Origin: Medicago truncatula | Taxonomy: Eukaryota; Streptophyta; Magnoliopsida; Fabales; Fabaceae | DNA: 64,000 nucleotides | Direction: 5' to 3' | Assembly: GCF_003473485.1 (NCBI RefSeq) | Contig: NC_053046.1 | Span: 7,574,001-7,638,000, forward strand | Part shown: in pieces, positions 23,757-34,624 of the stretch | Numbering within the stretch: position 1 is the first letter of the stretch | Layout of the letters: the number at the start of each line of letters is the position of its first letter | The notes under the pieces: generated by a model | Seen by the model: only the letters and a program-made list of their open reading frames with translations | What the model was told of the DNA's origin: nothing | Database searches by the model: none | Program-made: the position numbers and the translations under genes

Positions 23757-23940
23757 TTTCATTATTTATATCTTTCGATTCTACTACGAGAGAATAACTG
23801 ACTTGCTAAAGAGCAATTAGCACTTATGTTTTTATTTTCGGTTTGTTTCAAGCACTTCTTTCTTTTTGTTGGCAGAACTTTAGCCTACTGCATAAAAAAA
23901 AACCATTTGTTAGGTGTTTCACTTTGTTTAAAATTTGGAT

Positions 23941-24249
23941 TAATATTGTTTTACTCTCCGTAATATAGGTCATTTTCGGTTTCTCCTCTTGTAAAATATT
24001 TTTTTGAATTTCATTCTTATAATTTGAAGATTTTTTGGTTTTGGATCTTCATGGAAAATTTCACCCCCTGTTAATTTGAGCAAATTTCGGTTTACCCCAT
24101 GTCATATCTTTGATTTTGTACCGTCAAAATTCATGAAGGTCCAAAACCAAAAATCTTTAAATTACAAGGACGAAATCCAAAAAAAGTATTTTACAGGGGG
24201 TAAAATCGAAAATGACATATATTACAAGGGGGTAAAATACTATTAACCC
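23941..24249. mobile_element. Inverted-repeat MITE
   Basis: Starts ttaatattgttttactc and ends gggtaaaatactattaa, imperfect complements. Internal arms (ggtcattttcggtttctcc versus aaatcgaaaatgacatatat) continue the fold for most of the 309-base length. No coding potential. Confidence 0.65.
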
Positions 24250-24279
24250 TTAAAATTAAAAGGCTTAAATATATTTTTT

Positions 24280-25298
24280 AGGGCTAATAATGTTTTTCAT
24301 CCTTGTAATATAGATCATTTCTGGTTTTCGCCCCTATAAAATTTTCGGTTTGATTTGCATCCTTGTAAAACTTTTTTTTTTTCGGAGAACACCCCTCCTC
24401 CATCCAACTCATCAAATGTGCATATGTGGCGCTTACTTGGATTTTTTTTAATTTTTATTTATTTTAAATTTTCCACATCAGATTTTATTTTTTTAAATAT
24501 TTGAAAATTATATTTCAAAAATAAAAAAATCCAAAAATTCAGAAAAATATTCAGATTTTTTTCCAAAAAAAAAATCAAATTATTAAAAAATTAGAAAAAA
24601 CAATAAGATTTTTTCAAAATTTTTGTTTTGTTTTTCCGAAATTCAAATATTAAAAAATCAGAAAAAATATTTGGTTTTTTTTCGAAATTAATTTTTTTTA
24701 AAGAGTCTGGAGTTTAATTTTCAAAAATTTAAAAAAGTTAAAATTAGGAAAAACAAATTCAAAATTTTAAAAAAAAAAAAGTCAGTTTTTTTTAAATATT
24801 TTTTCTACAAAAAAATAATAAAATCTGGAAAATATTTTATTTTTAAAAATCTGGTTTAGAAAAAATTCAGATTTTTATAAAATCTTTTTTGAAATTAAAA
24901 TTTTAGAATTTTTTTTTTTTTTTTTTTACGAAATAAATAAGTTCATTTTTTAAGCAAAATATATGAAATTTGGAAAATATTTTTCGTAATAAAAAATTTC
25001 CTGAATTTTTTTATTTTCAAATTTTTTAAATTATTTTTATATCTATATTATAATTTTTTTTAAAAATAGGTACAAATGCCACGTGTACCCATAAAAAGAA
25101 AAATAATTGTACAGTCAGCACGCCACATAAGTATATATGCACATTCAGCATGTCGCACAATGTACCACGTCAGCAAATATGCACAGTCATATGGGGGAGA
25201 AAAAAAGTTTTACAGGGATGCAAATCAAACCAAAAATTTTATAGGAACGAAAACCGAAAATAACTTATATTACAGGGATGAAAAACACTATTAACCCT
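24280..25298. mobile_element. Inverted-repeat element with AT-rich core
   Basis: Begins agggctaataatgtttttca and ends tgaaaaacactattaaccct. Arms of about 100 bases include tggttttcgcccctataaaa against ttttataggaacgaaaaccg. The roughly 800-base core is extremely A/T-rich with repeated 'aaaatatttgg/ttttcaaaaatt' words and cannot code. It is probably a relative of the elements at 18621 and 23245. Confidence 0.65.
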
Positions 25299-25690
25299 AT
25301 TTTTTATCATCATTCTTACCTAAATTAATTTTTTTCCCTAATTTTTTGAATCAGGTTTTTTAGTGCTCTGTTTCACAACTTTCAGTGTTTCCTACCTTCG
25401 TTCAATTTTGAAGGCTTTTTTTGTTGATGTAGCTATGAAGTGATCGATCGATTGTGTTGAGATTGGTTGAGTTTCAATTAACAATATAATGATGATGACA
25501 CATCAGTACAAAAGCTCTAAAGTTGAGTGGATGGAAATTATTGAAAGTTTTAAAATAGGAGACCAGAATTCCAGCTTTGATACATCTCATATTTTCCTAC
25601 TCACTCTTAACAAATTTTTCTAGCTCGATCCTTAAGAACTGTTGTTGCTTTCTGTCATTGTATCAAAATCACATAACTACCACTAAAAAA

Positions 25691-26246
25691 TACTCCTTCC
25701 ATTTTAAAATAAATATCGTTTAAGGTTTTTACACACGTATTGATAAATGCATTAATTAAAAAAAATGTTATTTTTTCAAATTATCCTAATCAACTATTGA
25801 TTTGTTTTTCATTAAAGAAAAATAATACTACCTCCGTTCCTTTTTAATTGTCACATTTTGATATTTTACACAAACCAAAACAATCAACAATTGATACTAC
25901 TTTTTGTTGCAATAAACTATACTTTTACTATAATGACCTTATTCATTTAATATCTCATTTCATATATTTCTCTTTCCGCAATAAATAACTAAGGACAATA
26001 TTGGTAAAACAACATTTAATGTTGCATTGAACTTCGAAAGTGACAGTTAAATAGAAACAAAAAATTTCTCCAAAAGTGACACTTAAAAAGGAACGGAGGG
26101 AGTATTTTGAATATAGTGTATACAATATTAATTGAAGAGTACAATTGAAAAGAAAAAGTTATTATTGTATTGAAAACTGAAAGTAACATTCATTTTAAAA
26201 CAATTATTTTGACTAAAACGACACTCGTTTTAAAACGAATGAAGTA
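25691..26246. mobile_element. Stowaway-like MITE hosting a second Stowaway-like MITE
   Basis: The outer element starts tactccttccattttaaaat and ends acgaatgaagta. The inner element spans 25826-26104, from tactacctccgttccttttt to aaaaaggaacggagggagta. Both have the CTCC(C/T)TCCGTT-type ends next to TA that typify Tc1/mariner-derived Stowaway MITEs. The inner copy is better preserved, so it is younger. Confidence 0.7.
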
Positions 26247-26915
26247 AGAAAAAACGGTCCTTAACTTGCGTAATTTCAATGTGTTTTTAGAAACTTTTGT
26301 ACGTGGACAAAAAAAAAAAACAATTTTCAATTTTGGTAGGTCAGTGATGTTTGGGCCTAATAATACGATATGGGTCTTTTCTGCAACAATATTTAATGTG
26401 AAAAAGGAAAAAAAAATAAAAATTAATGTGAAAAGAAATGGTATTAAATGCAATGAAATCACAGCTCTACCTATCAACCTACTCACACAACTTGACACGG
26501 TTTCTTGCATTTTAATGGATGGAACTTGAGGGAGTAGTTGTTTTAAAATAAATTTGAATTCTTTTAATTGAAAATCCTCTAGGTATTTTCAAATGAAATT
26601 TTAACCATCAAACATGAAAGAGAAGGTGAAGATTAATTTTTAAAGAAAAGTGGAGTAGTTGTATTTTAGTGGTGGATATTAAAAATTTGAGAGAATTTTT
26701 AATGAAGAGAATTTGAATCATTTTAAAATTAATGTCATTTTTTCTTTTTAATGTAAAATAAATTATCTTTTTTCAATTACGTCTTCTAACGTTTACTTGT
26801 ACACTACACTCAAATCACTATTTTCTATTTTATATTTATAATTATTAGATACGTATCAATAGTTGATAGGGTTATTTTTAGTAAAAATGATAAGTTTTTT
26901 GACTACTTTTATTGC

Positions 26916-26918
<3 letters not shown>

Positions 26919-26963
<45 letters not shown>
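26919..26963. repeat. (TA)n microsatellite
   Basis: About 22 uninterrupted TA units, a likely polymorphic simple repeat. Confidence 0.95.
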
Positions 26964-26966
<3 letters not shown>

Positions 26967-27325
26967 ACAATTTTATTACATTTTTTAAAATGTGTGTGAC
27001 AACTTTAAATGACACTCGTTTTAAAATAGCCGTAGTACTTTAAATCTAGGGTGACATTTAACATGGAAAAGGGGAATCCTTGCCCAATTTGCACAATAAT
27101 AATAGAACATTTATTATTTTTTTCAAAGTAACAATCCTTTATTTATTGCATTTCAATCGTCTATAATTATTCAACTAACTATAATTAACAAAAGTGTTTT
27201 AGTAAATGATGAATACAAATTTTGTCATTAAAATTAACATTATTAATCATTTTATTAATAACCGTTTAAAACTCAAATAGGACACGCGAATATGTAACAA
27301 AGGTAATATAATATTAAGAGAAGTG

Positions 27326-27478
27326 TTAACGGGTGTCCTTGGGATGCCCTTTAAGTATCTTTAATAGTAAGTTTTCATAAAAATTCGTGTATTTAATACA
27401 TTAGAATTTGTAATATTTGATTTTTTGTTGGAATAATTTCTAAATTTAGGACCCTAAGAGCGCTCGTTAGCATGAGTA
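27326..27478. mobile_element. GTTAAC-type MITE, copy 1
   Basis: Begins gttaacgggtgtccttggga and ends with a degenerate complement (ctaagagcgctcgttagc). It shares its opening with segments near 36915, 53061, 55691 and 58085. No coding capacity. Confidence 0.5.
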
Positions 27479-27555
27479 TGATATTAATATAGTTGTAGAC
27501 ATGCATTCGTAGAAGGTGCAACTTTGCAATTGCAAATCTACATTCCTCAATCATA

Positions 27556-27704
27556 TACTTCATCCGTTTCTAAATATAAGCAAATTTTACTTTTTAGATT
27601 CATTCATTTAATAATGTATGTGATCTATATTATGAACCACATATATCATTAATTGAATAAACCTAAAAATTAAAATTTGCTTATATTTAGAAACGGATTG
27701 AGTA
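27556..27704. mobile_element. Stowaway-like MITE
   Basis: Runs from tacttcatccgtttctaaat to agaaacggattgagta. The ends are inverted complements next to TA. The whole 149-base element folds on itself through a central ttaatgatatatgtgg-type region. It lies about 160 bases before the truncated TauE copy. Confidence 0.75.
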
Positions 27705-27789
27705 CTTTATTGTCACGAAAGGTCCAAGTACACTATGTAAATCATATATAAATATATTATTTATTATTAACGAAAAAAATACAAATTGG

Positions 27790-28750
27790 TAGTGTAGAGC
27801 TAGCTTTTGTTATTGAGTAAGTCAAAATCCAAATTCTGATAACGAATGTGTTCTCTGCTGCAGGTAGCAAGTGCTACATCAACATTTTCCATGCTTTTTT
27901 CATCCTCCATGTCAGTAGTGCAATATTACTATTTAGATCGCTTCCCCGTACCTTACGGTAAATAGTTTTTCGGTTATTTGTTATATTTGTTGTTAAGATA
28001 AATGTTAGTAACAATCTCTTACTGACACTAACTTTTTTATTGGGTAAAACTCATGAGTTTCATCCCTTTATGTAAAATTCGCTTTCAAAGTTCAGATGCG
28101 TTTTACCTGATAAGAGAGTGTTCATAACATTCCTCTTGATGTTAATTTGACATCAACAATTGTAAAACTTGTTACTATTGGTTATTGATATTTTATTTTG
28201 ACACATTGTTGCAGCTTCATACTTTGTTTTGGTTGCAACCATAGCTGCGTTTGCTGGCCAGCATGTGGTGAGAAAGATAATTGCAATCCTTGGTCGTGCA
28301 TCCATTATCATCTTCATACTTGCATCGACCATCTTCATAAGTGCAATCAGTTTAGGTACTTTCTATGATTTTTAATTGGAAATGCATTGCCTTTTGTTTT
28401 TGTTTCTTTGAAAGATTATTAGAGATATTTTCTCTTCTATGTATCACAGGTGGAGTAGGAATAGAGAAAATGATTGTGAAGATGGAAAATCATGAGTATA
28501 TGGGGTTTGAAAATCTTTGTACTCAATCTTAGGTGTGATATGGTCGCCTATTACATTTTCATTCAAGCAAAATTTGAAAGATTGTGTTAAATATTGTATT
28601 CCTTAATTTATTTTATACTTTGCAATGGCTGGATGCAATATATTGTTTGGCATCTCAAAATTTATGTTAAAATTTCCACTTTGAATACTAAGGACAAATC
28701 ATGTTTTTTTTTCTCCTTATCCCAAAGAAAAGAACTGCAACGAAATCAAT
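27790..28750 (+). pseudogene. 5'-truncated copy of the TauE/SafE gene (last three exons)
   Basis: Homology to the intact gene starts about 75 bases before exon 10, at an unmarked breakpoint near 27790, and runs past the stop into the 3' UTR near 28750. Exons 27864-27957, 28215-28355 and 28450-28532 keep identical lengths (except the end), phases and splice sites. Against the intact gene I count about ten synonymous and four conservative replacement changes (Arg to Lys, Gln to Glu, Asn to Lys, Leu to Met), plus a stop shift that adds one Ser. Exons 1-9 are absent, so no complete transporter can be made. The introns are also alignable, so this was a DNA duplication and not a retrocopy. The start codon, signal peptide and first half-domain are missing, which makes it a pseudogene, though the surviving exons show no frame damage. 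Confidence 0.9.
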
Positions 28751-28904
28751 GGAGGGGTTCGTTTAAGCTAACAATAAGTATCTAATTTGAGCCGAACACA
28801 ATTCATAAATAATCGATTGATAACCTAAATTACAATATTAGTAAAAACATCCTCTCAATAGTTTTCCTTCACTTTTCAATCTATTTGAAGCAAACGACAC
28901 ATTC

Positions 28905-29510
28905 ATTGAATTAAGCTCCACCCCGAAGAACTTATTCCTCCCTTGTCAAGTAAACATTAATATTATACACCGCCAAAGAATCAACTTGCTACTTAACCGC
29001 CTCACATTGAAATTCCACACATACTTCAAACCTTCATAAACCCTAAAAGCTTCACCAAATAAACATTGTATTTTTCCAAGAATTCATTCTTCCCTTGCCA
29101 AGTAAAACATTAGACACCGCCAAGGAATCAACTTGCAGCTTAACCACCTCACATCGAAATTCCACACATACTTCAAACCTTCGTAAACCCTGAAAGCTGC
29201 CAAATAAACATTGCGTTTTTCGAAGAATTCATTCCTCCCTTGCCAAGTAAAACATTAGACACCGCCAAGGAATCAACTTGCAGCTTAACCACCTCACATC
29301 GAAATTCCACACATACTTCAAACCTTCGTAAACCCTGAAAGCTGCCAAATAAACATTGCAGTTTTCTGAAAATTTATTCCTCCCTTACCACCAAGGAATC
29401 AACTTGCAGCTTAACCGCTTCACAGCGAAATTCCACACATACTTTAAATCTTCACAAATTCCAAAAGTTTTACCAAATCAACATCGAGTTTTCCAAGAAT
29501 TTAGAAAAAC
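28905..29510. repeat. Minisatellite of ~145-base units, about four copies
   Basis: The phrase caaggaatcaacttgcagc recurs at about 28974 (variant), 29121, 29266 and 29392, giving spacings of 147, 145 and 126 bases. Each unit carries accgccaaggaatcaac, cacatcgaaattccacacat and cttcgtaaaccctgaaagc. The middle units are nearly identical and the outer ones diverged, as expected from unequal exchange. No function is visible. Confidence 0.85.
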
Positions 29511-29759
29511 CCACTTATCCACTCCCTACTATCCCCATGTATAAGGCCGCCACAGCCTGCTTGTGTATATTTGGCCTTCGATTATACTAGTTTTTTTTTT
29601 TTTTTTTGAATATGTGAGACTATTTAAAAGTTTTTGGTTAGAAGACTATTTAAAAGTTGTTTACCAACGGAAAAAATATAATAAAAGTTAAAATAAACAA
29701 CTCAACTAATTCATCTTTTTTACATGTTAATGATCAATTTAAATATTGTTTTTTTTTTT

Positions 29760-30890
29760 ACCTCCTTCTAAGTCTTTACTTGTTTGGAGAATGATGTTAG
29801 ACAAGCTTCCCACATATGAAATCTTAGCTTCTATAGGGTGCAATCTCCCCTCAATGTGCTCTTTATGTCGTGCTAAAGAAGAATCTTCTTTTCACCTTTT
29901 CTTTGAATGTTGATATGCTATCAAAATTTGGAGATGGTTTGCTTCCATTCTTAATTGTAACCTCCATTTCCAATATAGAGATGACATCTGGTCTATATGT
30001 CAGAAACCATCCAGATCCTCAAGGTAAGCTAGTGATCACTGCTGCTCTAATTAACATCTTTAGTGTTATTTAGTTTGCAAGGAACCAGACAAGATTCAAC
30101 AACATAAGTTTTCCTTGGAGAAGCTCTATCTCAAGTATTATTTATAGCACTTCTCTATCTGGCAATTTCACACAAGTTGTGTCCTCTGCTAACATGTTTG
30201 ATTTTGTTCTAATCAAAAAGTTTAATGTGTTGTTGCACCCTCCTAGAGCTCCTCAGATCCTAGAGGTTATTTGGCATCCCCCCATCATGAATTAGATCAA
30301 ATGCAATGATGATGGCTCTTCTAATTTAAGTACCTCTTCATGTGGAGGTATATTTAGCAATCATAATGCATACTTTTTACTTTGTTTTGCCGAAAACACA
30401 GGCCAGGAAGATGCCTATTTTGCTGAGTTTTCTGGAGCTATGAGAACAATAGAAATAGCTAAGCAAAATAACTGGTGCTATCTCTGGCTTGAACTTAACT
30501 CTATGCTAGTGGTTAATGCTTTCAAAAATCATGCCCTTGTTCCTTGGAAGCTTAGAAATAGATGGGATAATTGTCTTAACATGATTTGTAGTATAAACTT
30601 TATTGTTTCTCATATCTTGAGGGAAGAAAACCAATGTGCAGACTATTTAGCCAACATAGGTCTAACTTTGAATGTTTTAACAGTTTGGTTAGAGTTACCT
30701 TTTGGAATTAGAGGATTTTTTTATACAAAACCAGCTAGGAATGCCTAACTTTAGGTTTGTTTATCACTAAGGAGGTTTTGGTATAGTCCCCCTCCTCTTC
30801 TTTGTTGGTTTTCCTTCTTTTGGTTAATATATTTTGGTAGTATAGCTAATTGCTAGCTGCCCTCTTTTTGCAAAAAATAAAAATAAAAAA
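29760..30890 (+). pseudogene. 5'-truncated LINE remnant (zinc-knuckle and RNase H-like part)
   Basis: Early frames read LPTYEILASIGCNLPSMCSLC followed by EESSFHLFFEC, the Cys/His-containing zf-RVT motif of plant LINEs. After several stops and frame changes, 30440-30748 is open and reads LWLELNSMLVVNAF, WKLRNRWDNCL and VSHILREENQCADYLANIGL. The last phrase is the RNase H-like (RVT_3) signature, with the H-x-x-R-E-x-N-x-x-A-D core. The 3' end at 30868-30890 is A-rich. A short T-rich repeat (attgttttttt) occurs at both sides and may be a target-site duplication. Reverse transcriptase and endonuclease domains are missing. Confidence 0.8.
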
Positions 30891-31023
30891 AAATTGTTTT
30901 TTTAAGAGATTAAATTGAGCCTTCAGGATCATTTTGAAGCTTTGGCCTGGCCCTCTTTGTTCACCAAAAAAAATTAAGCCTTTAAAAAAACTGAGTTGAT
31001 TGTTAAACAAATATTCCTCTAAT

Positions 31024-31160
31024 GAGTAATGCTAGGGACACTCTCTCTAACACTCATTCTTTTATTGGATGAAACTAGTGTGAGACCCACCTTGATTCAA
31101 ACCAATAATAAAGCGAGTATTTGGGAGAGTGTTGAAAACAGAGTGTTGCTAGCACTACTC
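31024..31160. mobile_element. MITE with gagtaatgctag ends, tandem copy 1
   Basis: Starts gagtaatgctagggacactc and ends with the complement gttgctagcactactc. It is preceded and followed by tcctctaat, a 9-base direct repeat. 137 bases, non-coding. Confidence 0.75.
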
Positions 31161-31169
31161 TCCTCTAAT

Positions 31170-31347
31170 GAGTAATGCTAGAGACACTCTCTTTTCAACA
31201 CTCATTCTCTTATTGGATGAAACTAGTGTATGTCCTATCACTTTAAGTGAAACCCATTTCCAATGTGTGAGACTCACCTTAATTTAAACAAATAATAAAG
31301 TGAGTGTTTGGAAGAGTGTTGAAAAGAGAATAGTGCTAGCACTACTC
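31170..31347. mobile_element. MITE with gagtaatgctag ends, tandem copy 2
   Basis: Same ends as the copy just before it, but a longer interior (extra stretch around tatgtcctatcactttaag). It is preceded by tcctctaat, shared with copy 1, and followed by ttctctaat. The pair therefore reads repeat-MITE-repeat-MITE-repeat. Confidence 0.75.
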
Positions 31348-31635
31348 TTTCTCTAATTCTTATTACAAGAAATAATTTACTTTTTTTTTAGATTGATGTA
31401 TTTGTAACAAAAAAACTGATGTATGTGATCTATGAATAATTGATAAATCTGATCTATAATATAGATTAAATATATCAGTTATTCATCAAATATAAAGAGG
31501 AATATGTTTTTAATTAGGGTGTTCAACTCCGATCTAAATTAAAATGGCAAAAAACATTTCAGAGCAAAAATTATGATAGAGGAGCTAAATTATTTATAGG
31601 TGATAGTGATAGAGGAGAGAAATGTCACAGAAAAC

Positions 31636-34624
31636 ATGCGGAGCTTCAAAGCAATGAATCGAATTCTTCTCAATCTACGCCACCCTCTACTTCCTCTCTC
31701 AACCACACTTCCATCACCATCACTCTTTTCCCAATTCTCACCAAAACGGTAAAATTTCTTCAAATTCTCTTTCTTTCTCCGCTTTTCATTCATCACTGTT
31801 CCCTAAACCCAATTTTCTTTATCACATTTTCAGATTCATGGATTCCAATACGCATCATAATCAAATCCCAGTTTCATCACTTACAACATTTTCCACTCCC
31901 AACAAAGATTCAAACGGTGCGTTTTGCTTTTTCTCTGTTTCACAAATCACAACACTTGTAATTGACATCACTTCTTTTTTTTGTTTTCTTTTGATTTTGT
32001 TGATTTAGATCTTTCGACGAAGACATGTGTACCTTGTAATGCAAAGGATTTGCAACCTATGACCCAAGATGCAGCCAATGCTTTGATTGCACAGGTTCTT
32101 GTTACTATTACATAGAAATGAATCAATAATTAAAATGTTTCACAGACATCCAATTTTTCATACACCTGCGACAGCGGGTTAATAAGGTGTAAAAATATGG
32201 TTGATTCAGTTGAGTAGATTGTTAATTAAGTTGAAAATTTTGGTTAATTAACCATAATTTTAACGGTAAAGTGAAGGAAGACTTAAATATGCAAATGATC
32301 CCTGCAATGCAAATATCAAACATTTTGGTTTTAGTTCCCCTGAAATCTATTCGTATTGAAATTAGTCCTTATAATATTCATTTTAGTCCCACACTTTGAG
32401 AGACTAAAATCAATATTCTACATATTACAAGGACCAAATCCAATATGAATCAATTTCGCAAGGACTAAAACAAAACAACAAGGATCAAAAGCAAAGAAAA
32501 AAAAAATTAAATATTTGCTAGGACTCCAACCAAAAAAAATATTTTTATATTTTTACGGTGACTAAAACCAAAAGGCTTGATATTTGCAGGGATCATTTGC
32601 ATATTTATGCCTAAATTAAATTAATCATATATTCAAATGAATTAACTTGAATTTTTAACATGATCAACAAGGTGTCACACAAGTGTACAAAAAGTGGGTG
32701 TCCATGAAATATAATTGTTGTCAGTGAGTATCATTATTTTTGTTATTCGATGTTGACATTAAGTGATCAGGTTTCCGACTGGAATTTGGTAAACGAAAGT
32801 GGTACTTTGAAACTGAGTAGGTCATGGAAAGTTAAATCTTTTAATAAAGGATTGGAATTTTTCAGAATTATAGCCGATCTTGCTGAAGCTGAAGGTATTT
32901 GTATGCTCTTTTGTTATCCCTCTATGCATTGATTTGATGTTATAGTGAACATTAGAAAATATTATAATGCAGGTCATCATCCTGATCTTCACCTTGTTGG
33001 CTGGAATAATGTTACTGTAGAGATTTGGACTCATTCTGTTGGTATGTATTATTCATTTTTCACATTCAAGTTATTTTTATCGGATGTTGCTCTATGAAAA
33101 TTTTAAAAATATCAAGAGTTTCTATTATAGGCAGGGTCGACGTTATTTATAAGATGGTTTCTTCATAGGATAAAACTTAGATTTAGATATAGTTGCTTTG
33201 TCAAATTGTTTAGGTCAAGTTTGTTAGGTTCCTTTGTATCTTTTTTGTGAGAAACATGACCTAAGTTTTATTCTTCTTCAGAACAACTATAGCCCTCCAC
33301 CCAAAAGATTGATTTGGATCTATTGCTCGATATGTATTGAATATCATCCGTTCAATTAAAATTACTATAGTATACACTATATTTAGCCTGAATATTTTAA
33401 GACTAAAAAAGTACTTGGGGGTTCTGATTTCACTATTATTCTTCTGTGGAAAACTCAAGAGAATTATTGCATGCTCAGGTGGATTTTATAAAGAATCCCT
33501 ATAGATTTTGGAAGTTTTCTTATGAACACTACTTTGTGGTATTGGTACTGCAAGGTAAAGGAATGCATAATAGAAATGATTGTCTTAGTTATCATCTTTT
33601 CATTTATGAAAATAATATGGTTTACTTGAGGAAACTACTAGGAAAGAAGCTGTGTGTAGGTTTTGTTAGATCTCTGTCTACTTTTAAATAACAGGTATGT
33701 GGTTATGTGGTTTAACCACATAGTCATATTGTTGCTTCATGCCATAGCTATTGCAATATCTTTTTTTGTATCTCACACACACACACGCACAAAGACGATT
33801 ATGTTACGAAACCACCTATAACTATAGTCTGTACTAGGAAACGGGATAGAGGAAATCAAGGAAAACTGAATAAACTGGTGGAACAGATTGCTGTGAAGCA
33901 ATCAAGGGAAATTGAGTTATTTATGTGAAGGAAATAAAAGGGGGTCTCAGGAGATAAAGTTGATCCATATAGGTTATAGAAAGGAGATGGGGAAACGATA
34001 GAGGATAGTAAGGGAGAGTGAAGGGTCTCTTGAATACTCTCTGTTATCTTTTTCAATTTCAGACATTATCATTTCATGTAAATCTACCACATTGGCACTA
34101 CATGCTAATAATTAGAAACAACAATATTTTTTGAAGAATAATACATTGTATACCCAATTTACAGTGTCTTGTTCCGGTTTCTATGAGCTTATCTGACAAA
34201 ATGCCAACTTAGCTACGTATTAAACTGAATTGCACTGGTGAACTTTGTTACGTATTAAACTTAATTGCACTGGTAATAGTAGTAGTATATATTACATTTT
34301 ATTAATATAGGTTGACCATTTATGATTAATGGTGATTTTCTGGTTGATTCAGCCTTGACAGTCTTTCCAACTCTTTGCTTAAATTCTACCCAGAAATTCC
34401 TTTGTTGTTATTTAATGTATTTTTCTAGTTTTTCTACCGAACACTTGTTCTTTTTTCGTCAAACCTGATATTTCATTTGTATATATTATTATATCCACAA
34501 TAGGGCATCATTTGAAGTGATCCATGTTCATGTAGGTGGGCTGACTGAGAATGACTTCATACTTGCTGCTAAGATCAATGAACTCAATGTGCATGGCTTA
34601 CTAAGAAGGAAAGCTTCTGACTGA
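31636..34624 (+). CDS. Pterin-4a-carbinolamine dehydratase, mitochondrial type
   Basis: Six exons (31636-31748, 31834-31916, 32009-32094, 32771-32894, 32973-33041, 34536-34624) give 187 aa. Residues 1-38 lack acidic residues and are rich in Arg, Leu, Ser and Pro, as in a mitochondrial presequence (MRSFKAMNRILLNLRH). The PCD/DCoH domain occupies about residues 75-180. It contains the family signature EAEGHHPDLHLVGW, with His137/His138 and the conserved Trp/His and Asp residues that follow (IWTH, GLTENDF). The enzyme dehydrates 4a-hydroxy-tetrahydropterin during recycling of pterin cofactors. Plants have a mitochondrial form like this and a chloroplast form tied to Rubisco assembly; the CVPCNAKDLQPMT leader phrase fits the mitochondrial form as I remember it. 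Starts at 31636 and 31654 are both possible. A third in-frame ATG in exon 2 (31838) would remove the presequence. Introns 3 and 5 are large, and intron 3 hosts a MITE. Confidence 0.92.
32281..32612. mobile_element. Inverted-repeat MITE in intron 3 of the PCD gene
   Basis: Begins gacttaaatatgcaaatgat and ends with its complement (gatcatttgcatatttatgc). The arms continue through 'ccctgcaa ... ttgcaggg'. About 330 bases. The same ends (tttaaatatgcaaatcgtc) bound the element at 46894, so both belong to one family. Confidence 0.7.

Noticed and set aside
28905..29510. CRISPR-like array
   Set aside because: The repeated units are 145 bases with no unique spacers between short repeats. This is a plant nuclear minisatellite.
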